Assembly (NCBI RefSeq): GCF_050313795.1
Contig: NZ_JBNPMC010000010.1
Coordinates: 28,181 to 92,180 of the forward strand
Direction: 5' to 3'
DNA length: 64,000 nt
Source: CAMBRQ01 sp945870325
Lineage (GTDB): Bacteria > Bacillota > Clostridia > Lachnospirales > Lachnospiraceae
Position 1 is the stretch's first letter; every line of letters starts with the position of its first letter. Made by a program: the position numbers and the translations under genes. Positions 50,615 through 60,046 of this stretch are shown here, in pieces. Below the pieces are notes generated by a model that did not search any database, was not told the origin of the DNA, and worked only from the letters and a program-made list of their open reading frames with translations.

Positions 50615-51037
50615 TTACTTTTTAGCATCTTTTGGTCTCTTAGCACCGTATTTGGAACGTGCCTGTCTTCTCTTAGCAACACCTGCTGTATCAAGTGTAC
50701 CTCTAACGATATGATATCTTGTACCTGGAAGGTCTTTTACTCTTCCTCCACGGATAAGAACAACGCTATGCTCCTGAAGGTTGTGGCCTTCTCCTGGGAT
50801 GTAACTTGTTACTTCGATACCGTTAGACAGACGAACTCTGGCAATCTTTCTAAGTGCTGAGTTAGGCTTCTTAGGTGTAGCAGTCTTAACTGCTGTACAT
50901 ACACCTCTCTTCTGCGGAGCAGATGCGTCAGTACTTCTCTTTCTTAAAGAGTTATACCCTTTCTGAAGCGCTGGAGCTGTAGACTTCTTTACAGATGTCT
51001 GGCGTCCTTTCTTTACTAACTGGTTAAATGTTGGCAT
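50615..51037 (-). CDS. rpsL: 30S ribosomal protein S12
   Basis: A 140-residue S12: MPTFNQLVKKGRQTSVKKST, CTAVKTATPKKPNSALRKIA, the streptomycin-related PGEGHNLQEHSVVLIRGGRV and the Lys-rich C-terminus. PKKPNSA retains the wild-type Lys at the site of streptomycin-resistance changes. First gene of the str operon; promoter at 51139-51167. Confidence 0.98.
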   Translation of the reverse strand: MPTFNQLVKKGRQTSVKKSTAPALQKGYNSLRKRSTDASAPQKRGVCTAVKTATPKKPNSALRKIARVRLSNGIEVTSYIPGEGHNLQEHSVVLIRGGRVKDLPGTRYHIVRGTLDTAGVAKRRQARSKYGAKRPKDAKK

Positions 51038-51138
51038 TCTCTTTCACCTCCTACGATTATAATAAGTTGCTTATTCATCTTGCATGAATATTGGTTTCGC
51101 GCATCAAAAATACTGCGTTTTCCAATACACGCTAAATT

Positions 51139-51167
51139 AGTGTATTACGAAATATTGGCGTTGTCAA
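51139..51167 (-). promoter_or_regulatory. str operon (rpsL) promoter
   Basis: TTGACA (51162-51167) and TACACT (51139-51144) with a 17-base spacer on the minus strand, about 100 bases before rpsL. Confidence 0.75.
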
Positions 51168-51185
51168 GGGGTTTTACTTGTTTTT

Positions 51186-51770
51186 TTACGCGATTTCACC
51201 TGATTTTGACCGTTTTCCGGCATATAGCATTAGAAGAATATATGCAAAAAGGATTCCCATCATAAGTCCCAGGCTGTCGATCATTACATCCGTTATCCTG
51301 CCGGCTCTTCCAGGGACAAAGAGTTGGTGGAATTCGTCACTTGCGGCATAGGCGACACCTGTGATGACAGAGTAGTATATTGATTTTCTGATATTTATAC
51401 TGATATTCATACTGTTCTTCCGGCAACTCTTCTTATTATAATCACCCTTATCATAACTGCCCTTCTTATACCGCTTCTTATCCCCCTTCCTGCTATCCTT
51501 ATTATAACTTTGAAACGCAGGCATTAAGAGAGTTCCAAGAACTGCGTATTCTGAGGCATGGGCACATTTGCGCACCGGGTAATCGATACGCTCGATGAAC
51601 GCTTCCTGCCTGGCATCAGACCAATCACTGAATTCAGGGATAAAGACATCTGCTATCACACAACCTACGGATAGGCTTAACTCACTTGAATCGTCTGCCG
51701 GGGCAGCGGAAAACATGAAGATAAGCGCCATCCATAAGACAGGCAGTACAGTAAAGATTATCTTTTTCAT
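51186..51770 (-). CDS. VanZ-like membrane protein
   Basis: A 194-residue membrane protein of the VanZ family: KKIIFTVLPVLWMALIFMFS (helix 1), the conserved KCAHASEYAVLGTLL, then YSVITGVAYAASDEFHQLFV with the family's DEFHQ motif, and GRITDVMIDSLG. Start at 51770 is set by GGAGGAACC. A charged insert rich in Lys/Asp/Tyr/Ser (SRKGDKKRYKKGSYDKGDYN) sits between helices and is unusual. VanZ proteins can raise teicoplanin resistance; here no glycopeptide genes are near. Confidence 0.85.
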   Translation of the reverse strand: MKKIIFTVLPVLWMALIFMFSAAPADDSSELSLSVGCVIADVFIPEFSDWSDARQEAFIERIDYPVRKCAHASEYAVLGTLLMPAFQSYNKDSRKGDKKRYKKGSYDKGDYNKKSCRKNSMNISINIRKSIYYSVITGVAYAASDEFHQLFVPGRAGRITDVMIDSLGLMMGILFAYILLMLYAGKRSKSGEIA

Positions 51771-52021
51771 TTGGTTCCTCCAAAAATATCTGTAATATGT
51801 ATTCATTCTATTTTTATCATCCTGCCATGTACAAATAATTCAATACGGCAAATAGTATATCCCGTCTTTTGCTTTCTTGCAAGACTCTTCTCAAGTCTCT
51901 TCTGCAGACGTATATTATTCCGTTTCTTCTATATTATATCCGTATATATACGCTTTACCTCGCAGTAGTATTGTACATCTTCCCAATCGTCTGCGCTTCT
52001 CTTGCAGACAACTCCCGGAAA

Positions 52022-52050
52022 AGTATAGTATATTGGAAGGGAAAAGGCAA
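52022..52050 (-). promoter_or_regulatory. Promoter upstream of the VanZ-like gene
   Basis: TTGCCT (52045-52050) and TATACT (52022-52027) with a 17-base spacer on the minus strand, 250 bases before the VanZ-like gene. The long leader between has no evident gene. Confidence 0.5.
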
Positions 52051-52122
52051 GACTGGGAGGATTGGAATCGTTCGACATATATTGACAAAAGTCCCAGACG
52101 CCCTTGTTACAACAGATAAAAT

Positions 52123-52165
52123 GGCAAGGAAACAAAGCAGATTTACTCTGCTATTTATCCTTGCC
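52123..52165 (-). ncRNA. Flanking hairpin RNA element, downstream copy
   Basis: Lies 30 bases after the DUF2971 stop. On the minus strand an outer stem GGCAAGGA/TCCTTGCC and an inner stem AGCAGA/TCTGCT are separated by asymmetric internal loops and followed by ATTTTATC. A homologous hairpin with compensating changes lies upstream of the operon at 60127-60168; identity continues into the CAATGG/CTGATTAATGG-type flank. It could be a terminator for the operon and/or a functional RNA. Confidence 0.65.
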
Positions 52166-52194
52166 ATTAATCAGCCATACTCAGCATATCTCTT

Positions 52195-53295
52195 TTAATA
52201 AATATATGGTATGTCGGATTTTTTAAGAATAATGCCACTCGTCGTAAAGAAATGCTCCCCTACTAATTTTCGATATTTTTCTGCAGAAGATTCATGCCCA
52301 TTCACACGTTTTTCAATGCCCTTTTTAACTGCCAGCCTCACTTTCTCTACCCATAGTTGTTTCCAATATTCATCCATCTCTTTTCTGGGATCATCCCCGA
52401 GCGCTTTCCATCTTTCAGCAAAGCCATTCAGACTTTTATCTTTATTCAACTCGTTCCAAATCTCTATGAATTCATTGCCACCACTCATAAAATACACTTC
52501 AATCTGCTCCTTCCACTGACCTTGCGTGAGCAATTTGTTCGACTTTACTTTTGCATGATTCAAGAAAAACCTTACGCTCTGTAGTACCACGTCCTGATTG
52601 AACCCCGGTCCCACCATAATAGAAGTGATCGGCCATCCTCCTACGCATTCCACACTTATATATGGCTTCAAGACATGCTTATCCGATCGATAATCAATCT
52701 TAGGCGTGCATCCCATCGATGCATTGTCAAAAGCAATTCTGTACTCATTCTCCTGAACAAAATCAAACTGCTTTATGTATGCACTAATCTTCTCTCCCAT
52801 CTCTTTAAGATACTTTTCAGACATCTTAGAAGAATCAAACCGCTTCCACACTTCATCTATCTCTCCGGGATTCCCCCACCTGCTTTCTACATATTGAATT
52901 TTCTCCGGACGCGCTTTTATACGTATCTCCTGATTCTCATCATCCTTAACCATGAACTCCACATCCTCGTTTTCCGTAAAGTCCATCTCTATGCTGACAC
53001 CAGATTCCTTGGCATAAGTAGTCCACTGGCTAAGCAGATCATTATTCTCACAAAAGGAGATGGAGAAATACGTAAGTTCCTTTTCCCGGCTTGCATACTC
53101 TTCTATATACTCTTCCGAAAATATATCATCTACATTGATCCCATTTTCCTGCAGTGTCTTTTTCACAGTTCTCAGCCCATGCACATATTCCCGCGCATCG
53201 TTCATATATCCCAGATTCGTAGCAAACAGATTCCCTCCGGTTAATATCTTGCTCATCGTATCCGTCGATGTGTAATAGTACATTTTCTGCCCCAT
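52195..53295 (-). CDS. DUF2971 domain protein, candidate effector
   Basis: A 366-residue protein with the DUF2971 signature: MYYYTSTDTMSKIL, LFATNLGYMNDAREYVHGL, TYFSISFCENNDLLSQWTTY, and NEYRIAF near residue 190. DUF2971 is uncharacterised; proteins with it occur in defence and mobile contexts. The polar residues are well conserved in spacing, as in an enzyme. It is the last gene of the operon, 5 bases after the receiver-like gene, the place usually taken by the effector. An in-frame ATG four codons in (53283, GGGG upstream) may be the true start. Confidence 0.8.
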   Translation of the reverse strand: MGQKMYYYTSTDTMSKILTGGNLFATNLGYMNDAREYVHGLRTVKKTLQENGINVDDIFSEEYIEEYASREKELTYFSISFCENNDLLSQWTTYAKESGVSIEMDFTENEDVEFMVKDDENQEIRIKARPEKIQYVESRWGNPGEIDEVWKRFDSSKMSEKYLKEMGEKISAYIKQFDFVQENEYRIAFDNASMGCTPKIDYRSDKHVLKPYISVECVGGWPITSIMVGPGFNQDVVLQSVRFFLNHAKVKSNKLLTQGQWKEQIEVYFMSGGNEFIEIWNELNKDKSLNGFAERWKALGDDPRKEMDEYWKQLWVEKVRLAVKKGIEKRVNGHESSAEKYRKLVGEHFFTTSGIILKKSDIPYIY

Positions 53296-53300
53296 ATATA

Positions 53301-53804
53301 TTACCCGACCTTCTGAACGAATTCCTTATTATCCATGAAACGCAACATATGCCGACCTTCCTCAAGTTCTGTCTCTATAACCATATCTCCAAAGATCCGA
53401 TCTATACTATCCTTAATATCCGCTCCCGCATTCGTGTAAAACCAGATCCGCTTATCATTAATCTTCTGCAATGCATAACCGACATTAACACGATATTTGA
53501 ACACAAAACTTTCATCAGACAGCAGATAAGTATCAAAAATGAACAGATTATCAGGATCACTGTACAAATTATCCATTACATAATCAAAACTAATGACATT
53601 TACCCACTCCACATCTATACCTTTGTTGCAAATGCTCCGAACTCCTTCTAGTTCTTTTACTTCCTCAGCGTTCAGAGTATCTTCATAAAACAGCATTTTA
53701 TCTATCTTTATATCCCTTTTTTCTTTTTCTTTCCATTCTATTAACTGGTCTATAAATTCCTCTGCCACTTTCAGATTATCTTCTAATAATATCACTTTTT
53801 TCAT
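53301..53804 (-). CDS. Receiver (REC)-like protein
   Basis: A 167-residue protein shaped like a response regulator receiver: MKKVILLEDN carries the acidic pair after strand 1, LFIFDTYLL carries the candidate phospho-acceptor Asp after strand 3, and RIWFYTNAG carries the Thr after strand 4. The strand-5 Lys is not obvious. There is no output domain. The ATG overlaps the giant gene's stop by 4 bases, so the two are translationally coupled. In Detocs-type systems a free receiver protein buffers phosphate from the kinase; an equivalent role is inferred here. Confidence 0.68.
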   Translation of the reverse strand: MKKVILLEDNLKVAEEFIDQLIEWKEKEKRDIKIDKMLFYEDTLNAEEVKELEGVRSICNKGIDVEWVNVISFDYVMDNLYSDPDNLFIFDTYLLSDESFVFKYRVNVGYALQKINDKRIWFYTNAGADIKDSIDRIFGDMVIETELEEGRHMLRFMDNKEFVQKVG

Positions 53805-56800
53805 AATGGACTCCTTTCACCCTCTCCTTGTTCATATTTCCTGCTAAGAACAGGTATCTCACACGAAAAGAATTTCTCCTTATCATGTTCGACCATATCA
53901 ATCTTAATCTGATATTCATCCTCAAACAACTTCATAATTTTTCTTTTTACTGTCTCAATCTCTGCTTCACTGTTCCCAGCCTCTTGAAGAAACTTCCGTG
54001 CATATGCCACCTTAACACGCTTCAAATAACAATTCATACTCCATAGAGTAATCCCCTCCTCGCCTCGGATCGGCTCGTGCTCTAATCCACGTCGTATCTT
54101 GGGAAGAATTGTCTCATCACACTCTGTCGGATTAGCAATTCGGATGGTATCATGTTCCGTCTTGCTAATATATACCTCTATCTCGCCATCCTTATTCCTC
54201 CTACCCCTCTTCTCCTTTCCCGGATTCAAAACAAGCGCAAGCAGAAGTGAAAATAATTCATCTACTGTATCATGTGTTGCAGTCAATATCTCATCATCCG
54301 GCACCTTCGCTTCATCAAGGATAGCATTGCCCATGTATACTCTTACTGCAATCTCATTTCTCTTATCATACACTTCTGATTCTACATTTTCAATATAAGT
54401 ATTGCCTTTCTTTTGATTAATCTCTCTGATCACTCTTTCTTTCCAAAGTGTATTCCACCTGGTTCTCCAACGCACATCTTTGAACTTATCTCCTGATTGG
54501 TAGAACTCACGGTTCAGACTCTGCCTATAGATATCACTCACTCTCATATCCGCCAATAGAATCAGCATATCGTCCGATCTGCTCAAGACTTCCGAGGTCT
54601 CTATCTTAGGACATTCTGACGGCTGATTAATCTCACTGGCCAATGCCTGGAATTTGTTTCGCCTTCTCTCCAAATCAGTGTGAGATACGCTTTTCCTTCT
54701 CTTGTAGAGTTCCAGTTGATTATGTGCCACCGCAAGTTCATGCAGATATCCTGATTTCTTTACATCGAAGATACTATGTTCCAGTTCCCACTTGAACATC
54801 ATCAGATTCCTGACCCTGTAGATCATAGCCTCATCCCAGTCATATTTTGCACACAAATATGCCGGAAATTTGCTCTCATATCCTAATTTCCATACAAAAT
54901 ACTCCTTACTGAGATAATATCCATATTTCTCAATCTTAAACATAACCTCTGCCTTATTTAAGATTTCCTGCATAGCATCCTCGAGATAAGTCGAATACCC
55001 TGTTGAACTCGCCAACATAGTATACTTTCGCTTCACATCTACTATCACCCTGGCATCATTCACATCTTTTCCGAACATCTCGCATTTGTCCAGATATCCT
55101 TTGTTAATCAGTTCCGCATAATACTCAGCACTATTTTCGCATTCAATCAGAAACTGCGCATGACAATGATTCAGAATCTCTGATGCCAGATTGACAAACA
55201 CTCTTAAGTTCTCAAGAGTCTCCACATTACTTCTCCTCGCATTCTCACATAAGCGCTTCATTCCCAGACATCCTGCGATCTCGCAGATACCCTCCGAAGT
55301 ATACTGACCATTCTGAAACCATCCCATCTCCCCGCAGAATCCCTGGAAATTCTTATACTGATAATCCTCCTGACTGTATTCCTTATTCAATATATCTAGC
55401 CCAGCCTCCATCTTTTTCATCAGATCATCCTGCACTCGAAGTTGCTTCTGACAAATCTCAACTCTCATCTTATTATCATCACTCTGCCTAAATATACTTT
55501 CCATTCTCCCAGCAGTACATGCACTGTTCTCTGTCAACAGATGCCTCAACTGTTCTCTGCATTCTTCCTTAGACAAGACAATTAGTTCTTCCTTCTTCCG
55601 TTCTATCATCTTCTCAAGGCAGAAATTATGATACTCCTCATTCGTTAAACACCCAATATATCCTTCTAATGCATCCGTCTCATGTCTCTGACTGCTTAGT
55701 CTTGCATACATCTTATCTATCCCATCCCGGAAATTCCTCGTGTTCTCAAGAATAGCGATTTCCTTAACCTCCGGATTCCACAGAACGCATCTGCCTTCCG
55801 GATCTTTTCCATATTCACTCCCCCGGTAGAGCATATGGTCCAGCCAATAACTCTTACTGGTATCAGAACTTGTTCCTGTCAGTCTCTTCACTAAGATAAG
55901 ATATCTTCGCCAAAAGTCTTCTTTCTCAGATTCTTCAACCCCCTTTTCATCTATAAAATGATAAAAGCATTCCAAACTTCTCCGCCTTATAATGTAATTA
56001 CTCTTTAGTTCTGTAAGCTGCTTCATAACTGCCATTACAAGATCCCTTTTCTGCTTATCACTCAAAGAATTCAATATATCTTCCCGGATCTTCTCCCATG
56101 ACTTCTTTACCTCCTTCTTCTTCCATTCACGCTTTTTCTCCATAGAGTCATAGTCTTTGTCTATGATAGAGCAGATGATATTCAGCAGAATATCAAATAT
56201 TGCCTCTTTTACCGCCTTGTCGAATACCAGAAATGGTCTGGAGATTACTTTCAGATATGAGATGAAATATTCAAAAGCCTCTTCCTTATCCGTACGCATC
56301 ACCCAATCCTGTTTCAAAAGCCCCAGGAATATCTTTAATGCATTCTCTTTTTGATGATTATATCCTAATTCTCGCAATAATACTTTCACAATATGCGTTG
56401 TCAACAATCTTCTAAATGCTCGTTTCTGATATTCGGCATTTTCCTCATCGCCTCGTCTCTCTTCGATTGATTTTAAGCCGAACTTCTCCTTGCCATTCTT
56501 CCAATAATCTTCCACAACCTTCGTAGATGCTGTCCTATTCAATAGTTCGGCCTCCTGATACAGATTACATATCACACAGGAATCCCCATAATTACGCAGA
56601 CTGGATATCTCCAGTTGCAAATAAGTGTAATAATAATCATCCAGACAGTCTCTGTCCACTTCTGATGAAATATACTGACTCTTCGTGTCCTTGGAATTGC
56701 GATCCACCAGCACAAAAATACGGTCGAATATCCGAACATGAACATTCTTACAAAACTGGCTCCCCATATCCGTGATAGACTCCATTAAACTTTTGGCCCG

Positions 56801-59800
56801 AAAGTAAGTTCTGCCTGTAATGATACTGTCATCAACAAAGTGGAACTTGACATATGCCTCATCCTTTCCGCTCAACTGTTGGATATACTGTCGGATGTAC
56901 GAGAACTTCGTATACGCATTGCTTCTGAATTCCTTATTAAAATCAATCCTTAATATGGAGGCCATTCCCGCGAATATCTTGTCATTTACCATCTCCACAA
57001 ATCCACAATTGCTAAAATGCATCGGAACCACTAAGATATGATACTCATTCTCAGACACTTTAAAGTTCTTCCGCCACTCTCCCAACGATTCTTGAATCTG
57101 CCGCGCAGCAATGGTCACCAGCCTGTCAGTGCGGCAGTAATACAGATAATGCCCGTCATTCCTCTGGTAGTGCCCATACCAGAAGCAATCTTCCAGCACA
57201 GCTAATTTCTCTTCTTCTCGCCGTATGATTTCTGATATATTCTTCAAGTTTCTTCCATTAAATCTATCATCTTTTACAATCCCAAATGCCTGATTAGGAA
57301 TCGTAGATGCCGCATTTGTCTCTACCAACGGTTCTTCAAGCAATGGATTATCCGAAAAACAAAGCGAGCAGGTCATCGGCTCAAAATAATCTATATTGAT
57401 ATCTATATAGTATTGTGGAAGAGGTCGAATCTCTTCTATCTTACACTCCAGTTCGTGATCCCCCACACGCTTCCAGTAATTATTCTCCTTCTCAGTTCCA
57501 ACAAGAATCAAAGCATAATTCTTAATAACGTCACTCTTCTCAAACTCTTTCTCTTCTTCTTTCAAAAGATTAATCAGACGCTGATGCGTCTTCAATGTCG
57601 AATTGATCGGGACTATGACTATATATTTCCTCTTTCTATTCTTCTCGGTCTTCTGCTCCTGCCTGCTATACCGTATCTTATCTGTGTGCGATAGACCTCT
57701 TCGCTCCTCTTCCCGCTCTAACACAATATAATCTACATCTATCTTGCGATCCAGCATCCCGATTGCATTCTTCAGTTCCACCAAAAGAGGTTCTGAATAT
57801 GAAGCATATCCATATAAAGTAATCTTTTGCTCCTTTTTCAGAATATCAAACATATCTCTAAGAATTAAAAACGCAAATCGCGTTCTAAAATACTTCACAC
57901 CGAGCAGAATCTCCGCCTCAAAGAAATGATTAATATGAATTGTCGAACCCAAACGCATATGAGTATCACATATTTTGCAACCAAACTTCTCCTTCTGTAT
58001 ATCCCCCTTCAGGATACCGTCAACACACTCTTGAAATAAAGTCCTCCCGTTTCTTTGCACCAATACATCTGCCGGAATATAGGATGATGCGAACTCGGTA
58101 ATATCTTCCTTATAATCCCATGGTCGAATCAGCGTACCACATTCCACACCTTTCATCCGGCTAATATACAGATTCATCCCATCCGTCTTTCTGATATTTC
58201 CTGGCACAAAAACAGTTTCACCATAAGAATTAGATATCAATATTATCTGAGAATCGCATCCATCAAACATTGCTTCCAGATTAATATCATACAATTCCTT
58301 CATTACTCCCACGAATTGATCAATAAATTCCTGCGTACATCCGTATATTATGACATATAGTTTTTCTTGTAATGCATAAAGAGTTATGATTAACGTCTTT
58401 ACATATAATTCTGCCAAACGACTTTCCTCTTCTGTTACATCTATAGACAGAACCGCATTCGTTTTTTTCTCCATAAATTTCTTCATTCGCGAAGCCATAG
58501 CCTGAATGTACTGTTCTTTTTCACTCTGATATTCAAACGCAATTCCTTGTTTAAACTCTGCAAATGGATATGCCTGCAAGCGAAATAACTCTTCCGGTTT
58601 ATTGCACAGCCAATTCCCATACTCTTGAGTCATAACTGTATCAAAAATCTGTTGCTGCATGTTCTTCAACGGGAGAAGAATGTAGTATGCAGTTCCCGGC
58701 ATCACATACTCATCCATCATGTCTTCAGACAGATGATAATGATAACCATCTCCCGCCTCCCACTGATATTGGCGATGACTTTCCGCCTTAAAGTATCCTT
58801 CATATTCTGATATTACCCGCTGAAAGATTCGCAGTCCAAAATGTTTGCCTATATTATCCGGATTACAATAGAAGTCTTTCCACGTCTCTTCAAATTCATC
58901 ATGCTCTCCCAACGAACTGCAGAACAAATTCTCTGGATTCAATCCCCGAAACATCTCCTGATCATCTTCCTTCAGTTGTTCCAAGAAATGTTCTGCTATA
59001 TTTCCTGACAACGTTTTGCCAGAGTAATCCCGAATAATCAGTTCAAAAAATGGCGTTTCCATATCAGTTATCCCATAATAATCCTTCAGATATTTGCTGT
59101 CAGACTCTTCACCAGGTCTATGTATACGCACAGATAATGCTCCCCATCCGGCATCTGAATGAAACAATATATTCTCCAATAACTGATAACATGCATTCGC
59201 ATACTGATGAATGGTATCAATATACTTCTTTAATTCTCTCTCATCTATACTCTTATGCCAATCTGCCAGATTCTTCATAGAATATGTCAGCAGGATTAAA
59301 CTCAAAGTATCTACCCGAGTGACAATATCGAATAAATCCTGCCCACGAATCTCACTAAACACTCCTCTATTCGCATAAAATAATTTGACAATTCCTGTCA
59401 ACTCATGCCATTGCGCCGATTCAGAACTATCATACATCTTATTCAGAAGTATATTCTTCGCGACCCCTTCTCCTAACTGCACAATACATCTTTCTTTCAG
59501 CCTGCTTAGATTCTGTCTATTTATCAACAGTAACGGAAAAAAACTAGTTGACAACTGTACGTTATTCTCCTGCATTCTCTTGAGATACTTATCTTCCTTA
59601 TCCAGATAGAAGATCTTATCTCCCAATTCCATTTCCCTGATAGCCGAGAACAGATACTGCGAAAGTTTATGATAAAAGGCTCTATCTCCCTCTATCACGC
59701 AGTATAGCGGTAGTTCCTTATAGAATGACTGTATTAATATGAGATCCTGGTACATAACAATCTCATCCATCAACTGTGCATCAATATAAATTATGAATAG

Positions 59801-60046
59801 CAAGTCATACTCTGTACGGAAATTCTGAATTGGGCGCTTAATCTCCTTAAACTTTTCTTTTTGATCCAGTACATCATAAATTCTCTTTTTACTTCCCGAT
59901 TGCTCCGGTTCGATAATTCTAAAATATACTTTTTCTGTTTCTTCCTGACCCAGAGGCTCATGGATATAAAACTTATGCAAGAAATTACTGCATCTTGCAA
60001 AATCTTCTTTTTCCCTAATCTTGAATAAATATGTAACCAATGACAT
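53801..60046 (-). CDS. Giant HATPase-phosphoribosyltransferase-like protein
   Basis: A 2,081-residue protein starting at the ATG at 60044-60046 with AAGGGGAAA upstream. No signal peptide or transmembrane helix. Order: an N-terminal alpha/beta region (1-250); a full GHKL ATPase (N box ACYQLLENILFHS near 285, G1 IIRDYSGKTLSG near 338, G2 GKHFGLRIFQRVISEYEGYF near 400, final strand GTAYYILLPL near 451); two phosphoribosyltransferase-like modules (about 690-905 and 1000-1130), the second with a clear PRPP loop HFVDDSIITGRTYF; each followed by a CxxC cluster (CSLCF, CVICN). A long helical region follows, and the last 170 residues look like a second, degenerate HATPase. No HisKA phosphoacceptor His seen. 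First gene of the three-gene operon. Confidence 0.8.
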   Translation of the reverse strand: MSLVTYLFKIREKEDFARCSNFLHKFYIHEPLGQEETEKVYFRIIEPEQSGSKKRIYDVLDQKEKFKEIKRPIQNFRTEYDLLFIIYIDAQLMDEIVMYQDLILIQSFYKELPLYCVIEGDRAFYHKLSQYLFSAIREMELGDKIFYLDKEDKYLKRMQENNVQLSTSFFPLLLINRQNLSRLKERCIVQLGEGVAKNILLNKMYDSSESAQWHELTGIVKLFYANRGVFSEIRGQDLFDIVTRVDTLSLILLTYSMKNLADWHKSIDERELKKYIDTIHQYANACYQLLENILFHSDAGWGALSVRIHRPGEESDSKYLKDYYGITDMETPFFELIIRDYSGKTLSGNIAEHFLEQLKEDDQEMFRGLNPENLFCSSLGEHDEFEETWKDFYCNPDNIGKHFGLRIFQRVISEYEGYFKAESHRQYQWEAGDGYHYHLSEDMMDEYVMPGTAYYILLPLKNMQQQIFDTVMTQEYGNWLCNKPEELFRLQAYPFAEFKQGIAFEYQSEKEQYIQAMASRMKKFMEKKTNAVLSIDVTEEESRLAELYVKTLIITLYALQEKLYVIIYGCTQEFIDQFVGVMKELYDINLEAMFDGCDSQIILISNSYGETVFVPGNIRKTDGMNLYISRMKGVECGTLIRPWDYKEDITEFASSYIPADVLVQRNGRTLFQECVDGILKGDIQKEKFGCKICDTHMRLGSTIHINHFFEAEILLGVKYFRTRFAFLILRDMFDILKKEQKITLYGYASYSEPLLVELKNAIGMLDRKIDVDYIVLEREEERRGLSHTDKIRYSRQEQKTEKNRKRKYIVIVPINSTLKTHQRLINLLKEEEKEFEKSDVIKNYALILVGTEKENNYWKRVGDHELECKIEEIRPLPQYYIDINIDYFEPMTCSLCFSDNPLLEEPLVETNAASTIPNQAFGIVKDDRFNGRNLKNISEIIRREEEKLAVLEDCFWYGHYQRNDGHYLYYCRTDRLVTIAARQIQESLGEWRKNFKVSENEYHILVVPMHFSNCGFVEMVNDKIFAGMASILRIDFNKEFRSNAYTKFSYIRQYIQQLSGKDEAYVKFHFVDDSIITGRTYFRAKSLMESITDMGSQFCKNVHVRIFDRIFVLVDRNSKDTKSQYISSEVDRDCLDDYYYTYLQLEISSLRNYGDSCVICNLYQEAELLNRTASTKVVEDYWKNGKEKFGLKSIEERRGDEENAEYQKRAFRRLLTTHIVKVLLRELGYNHQKENALKIFLGLLKQDWVMRTDKEEAFEYFISYLKVISRPFLVFDKAVKEAIFDILLNIICSIIDKDYDSMEKKREWKKKEVKKSWEKIREDILNSLSDKQKRDLVMAVMKQLTELKSNYIIRRRSLECFYHFIDEKGVEESEKEDFWRRYLILVKRLTGTSSDTSKSYWLDHMLYRGSEYGKDPEGRCVLWNPEVKEIAILENTRNFRDGIDKMYARLSSQRHETDALEGYIGCLTNEEYHNFCLEKMIERKKEELIVLSKEECREQLRHLLTENSACTAGRMESIFRQSDDNKMRVEICQKQLRVQDDLMKKMEAGLDILNKEYSQEDYQYKNFQGFCGEMGWFQNGQYTSEGICEIAGCLGMKRLCENARRSNVETLENLRVFVNLASEILNHCHAQFLIECENSAEYYAELINKGYLDKCEMFGKDVNDARVIVDVKRKYTMLASSTGYSTYLEDAMQEILNKAEVMFKIEKYGYYLSKEYFVWKLGYESKFPAYLCAKYDWDEAMIYRVRNLMMFKWELEHSIFDVKKSGYLHELAVAHNQLELYKRRKSVSHTDLERRRNKFQALASEINQPSECPKIETSEVLSRSDDMLILLADMRVSDIYRQSLNREFYQSGDKFKDVRWRTRWNTLWKERVIREINQKKGNTYIENVESEVYDKRNEIAVRVYMGNAILDEAKVPDDEILTATHDTVDELFSLLLALVLNPGKEKRGRRNKDGEIEVYISKTEHDTIRIANPTECDETILPKIRRGLEHEPIRGEEGITLWSMNCYLKRVKVAYARKFLQEAGNSEAEIETVKRKIMKLFEDEYQIKIDMVEHDKEKFFSCEIPVLSRKYEQGEGERSPL

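Noticed and set aside
51807..52194. Minus-strand frames of 68-70 residues near 51929-52167
   Set aside because: They cross a predicted promoter and the hairpin and have no ribosome site.
52195..60046. Calling the operon a true Detocs system
   Set aside because: No HisKA, no known Detocs effector and no sequence comparison available; only the layout is similar.
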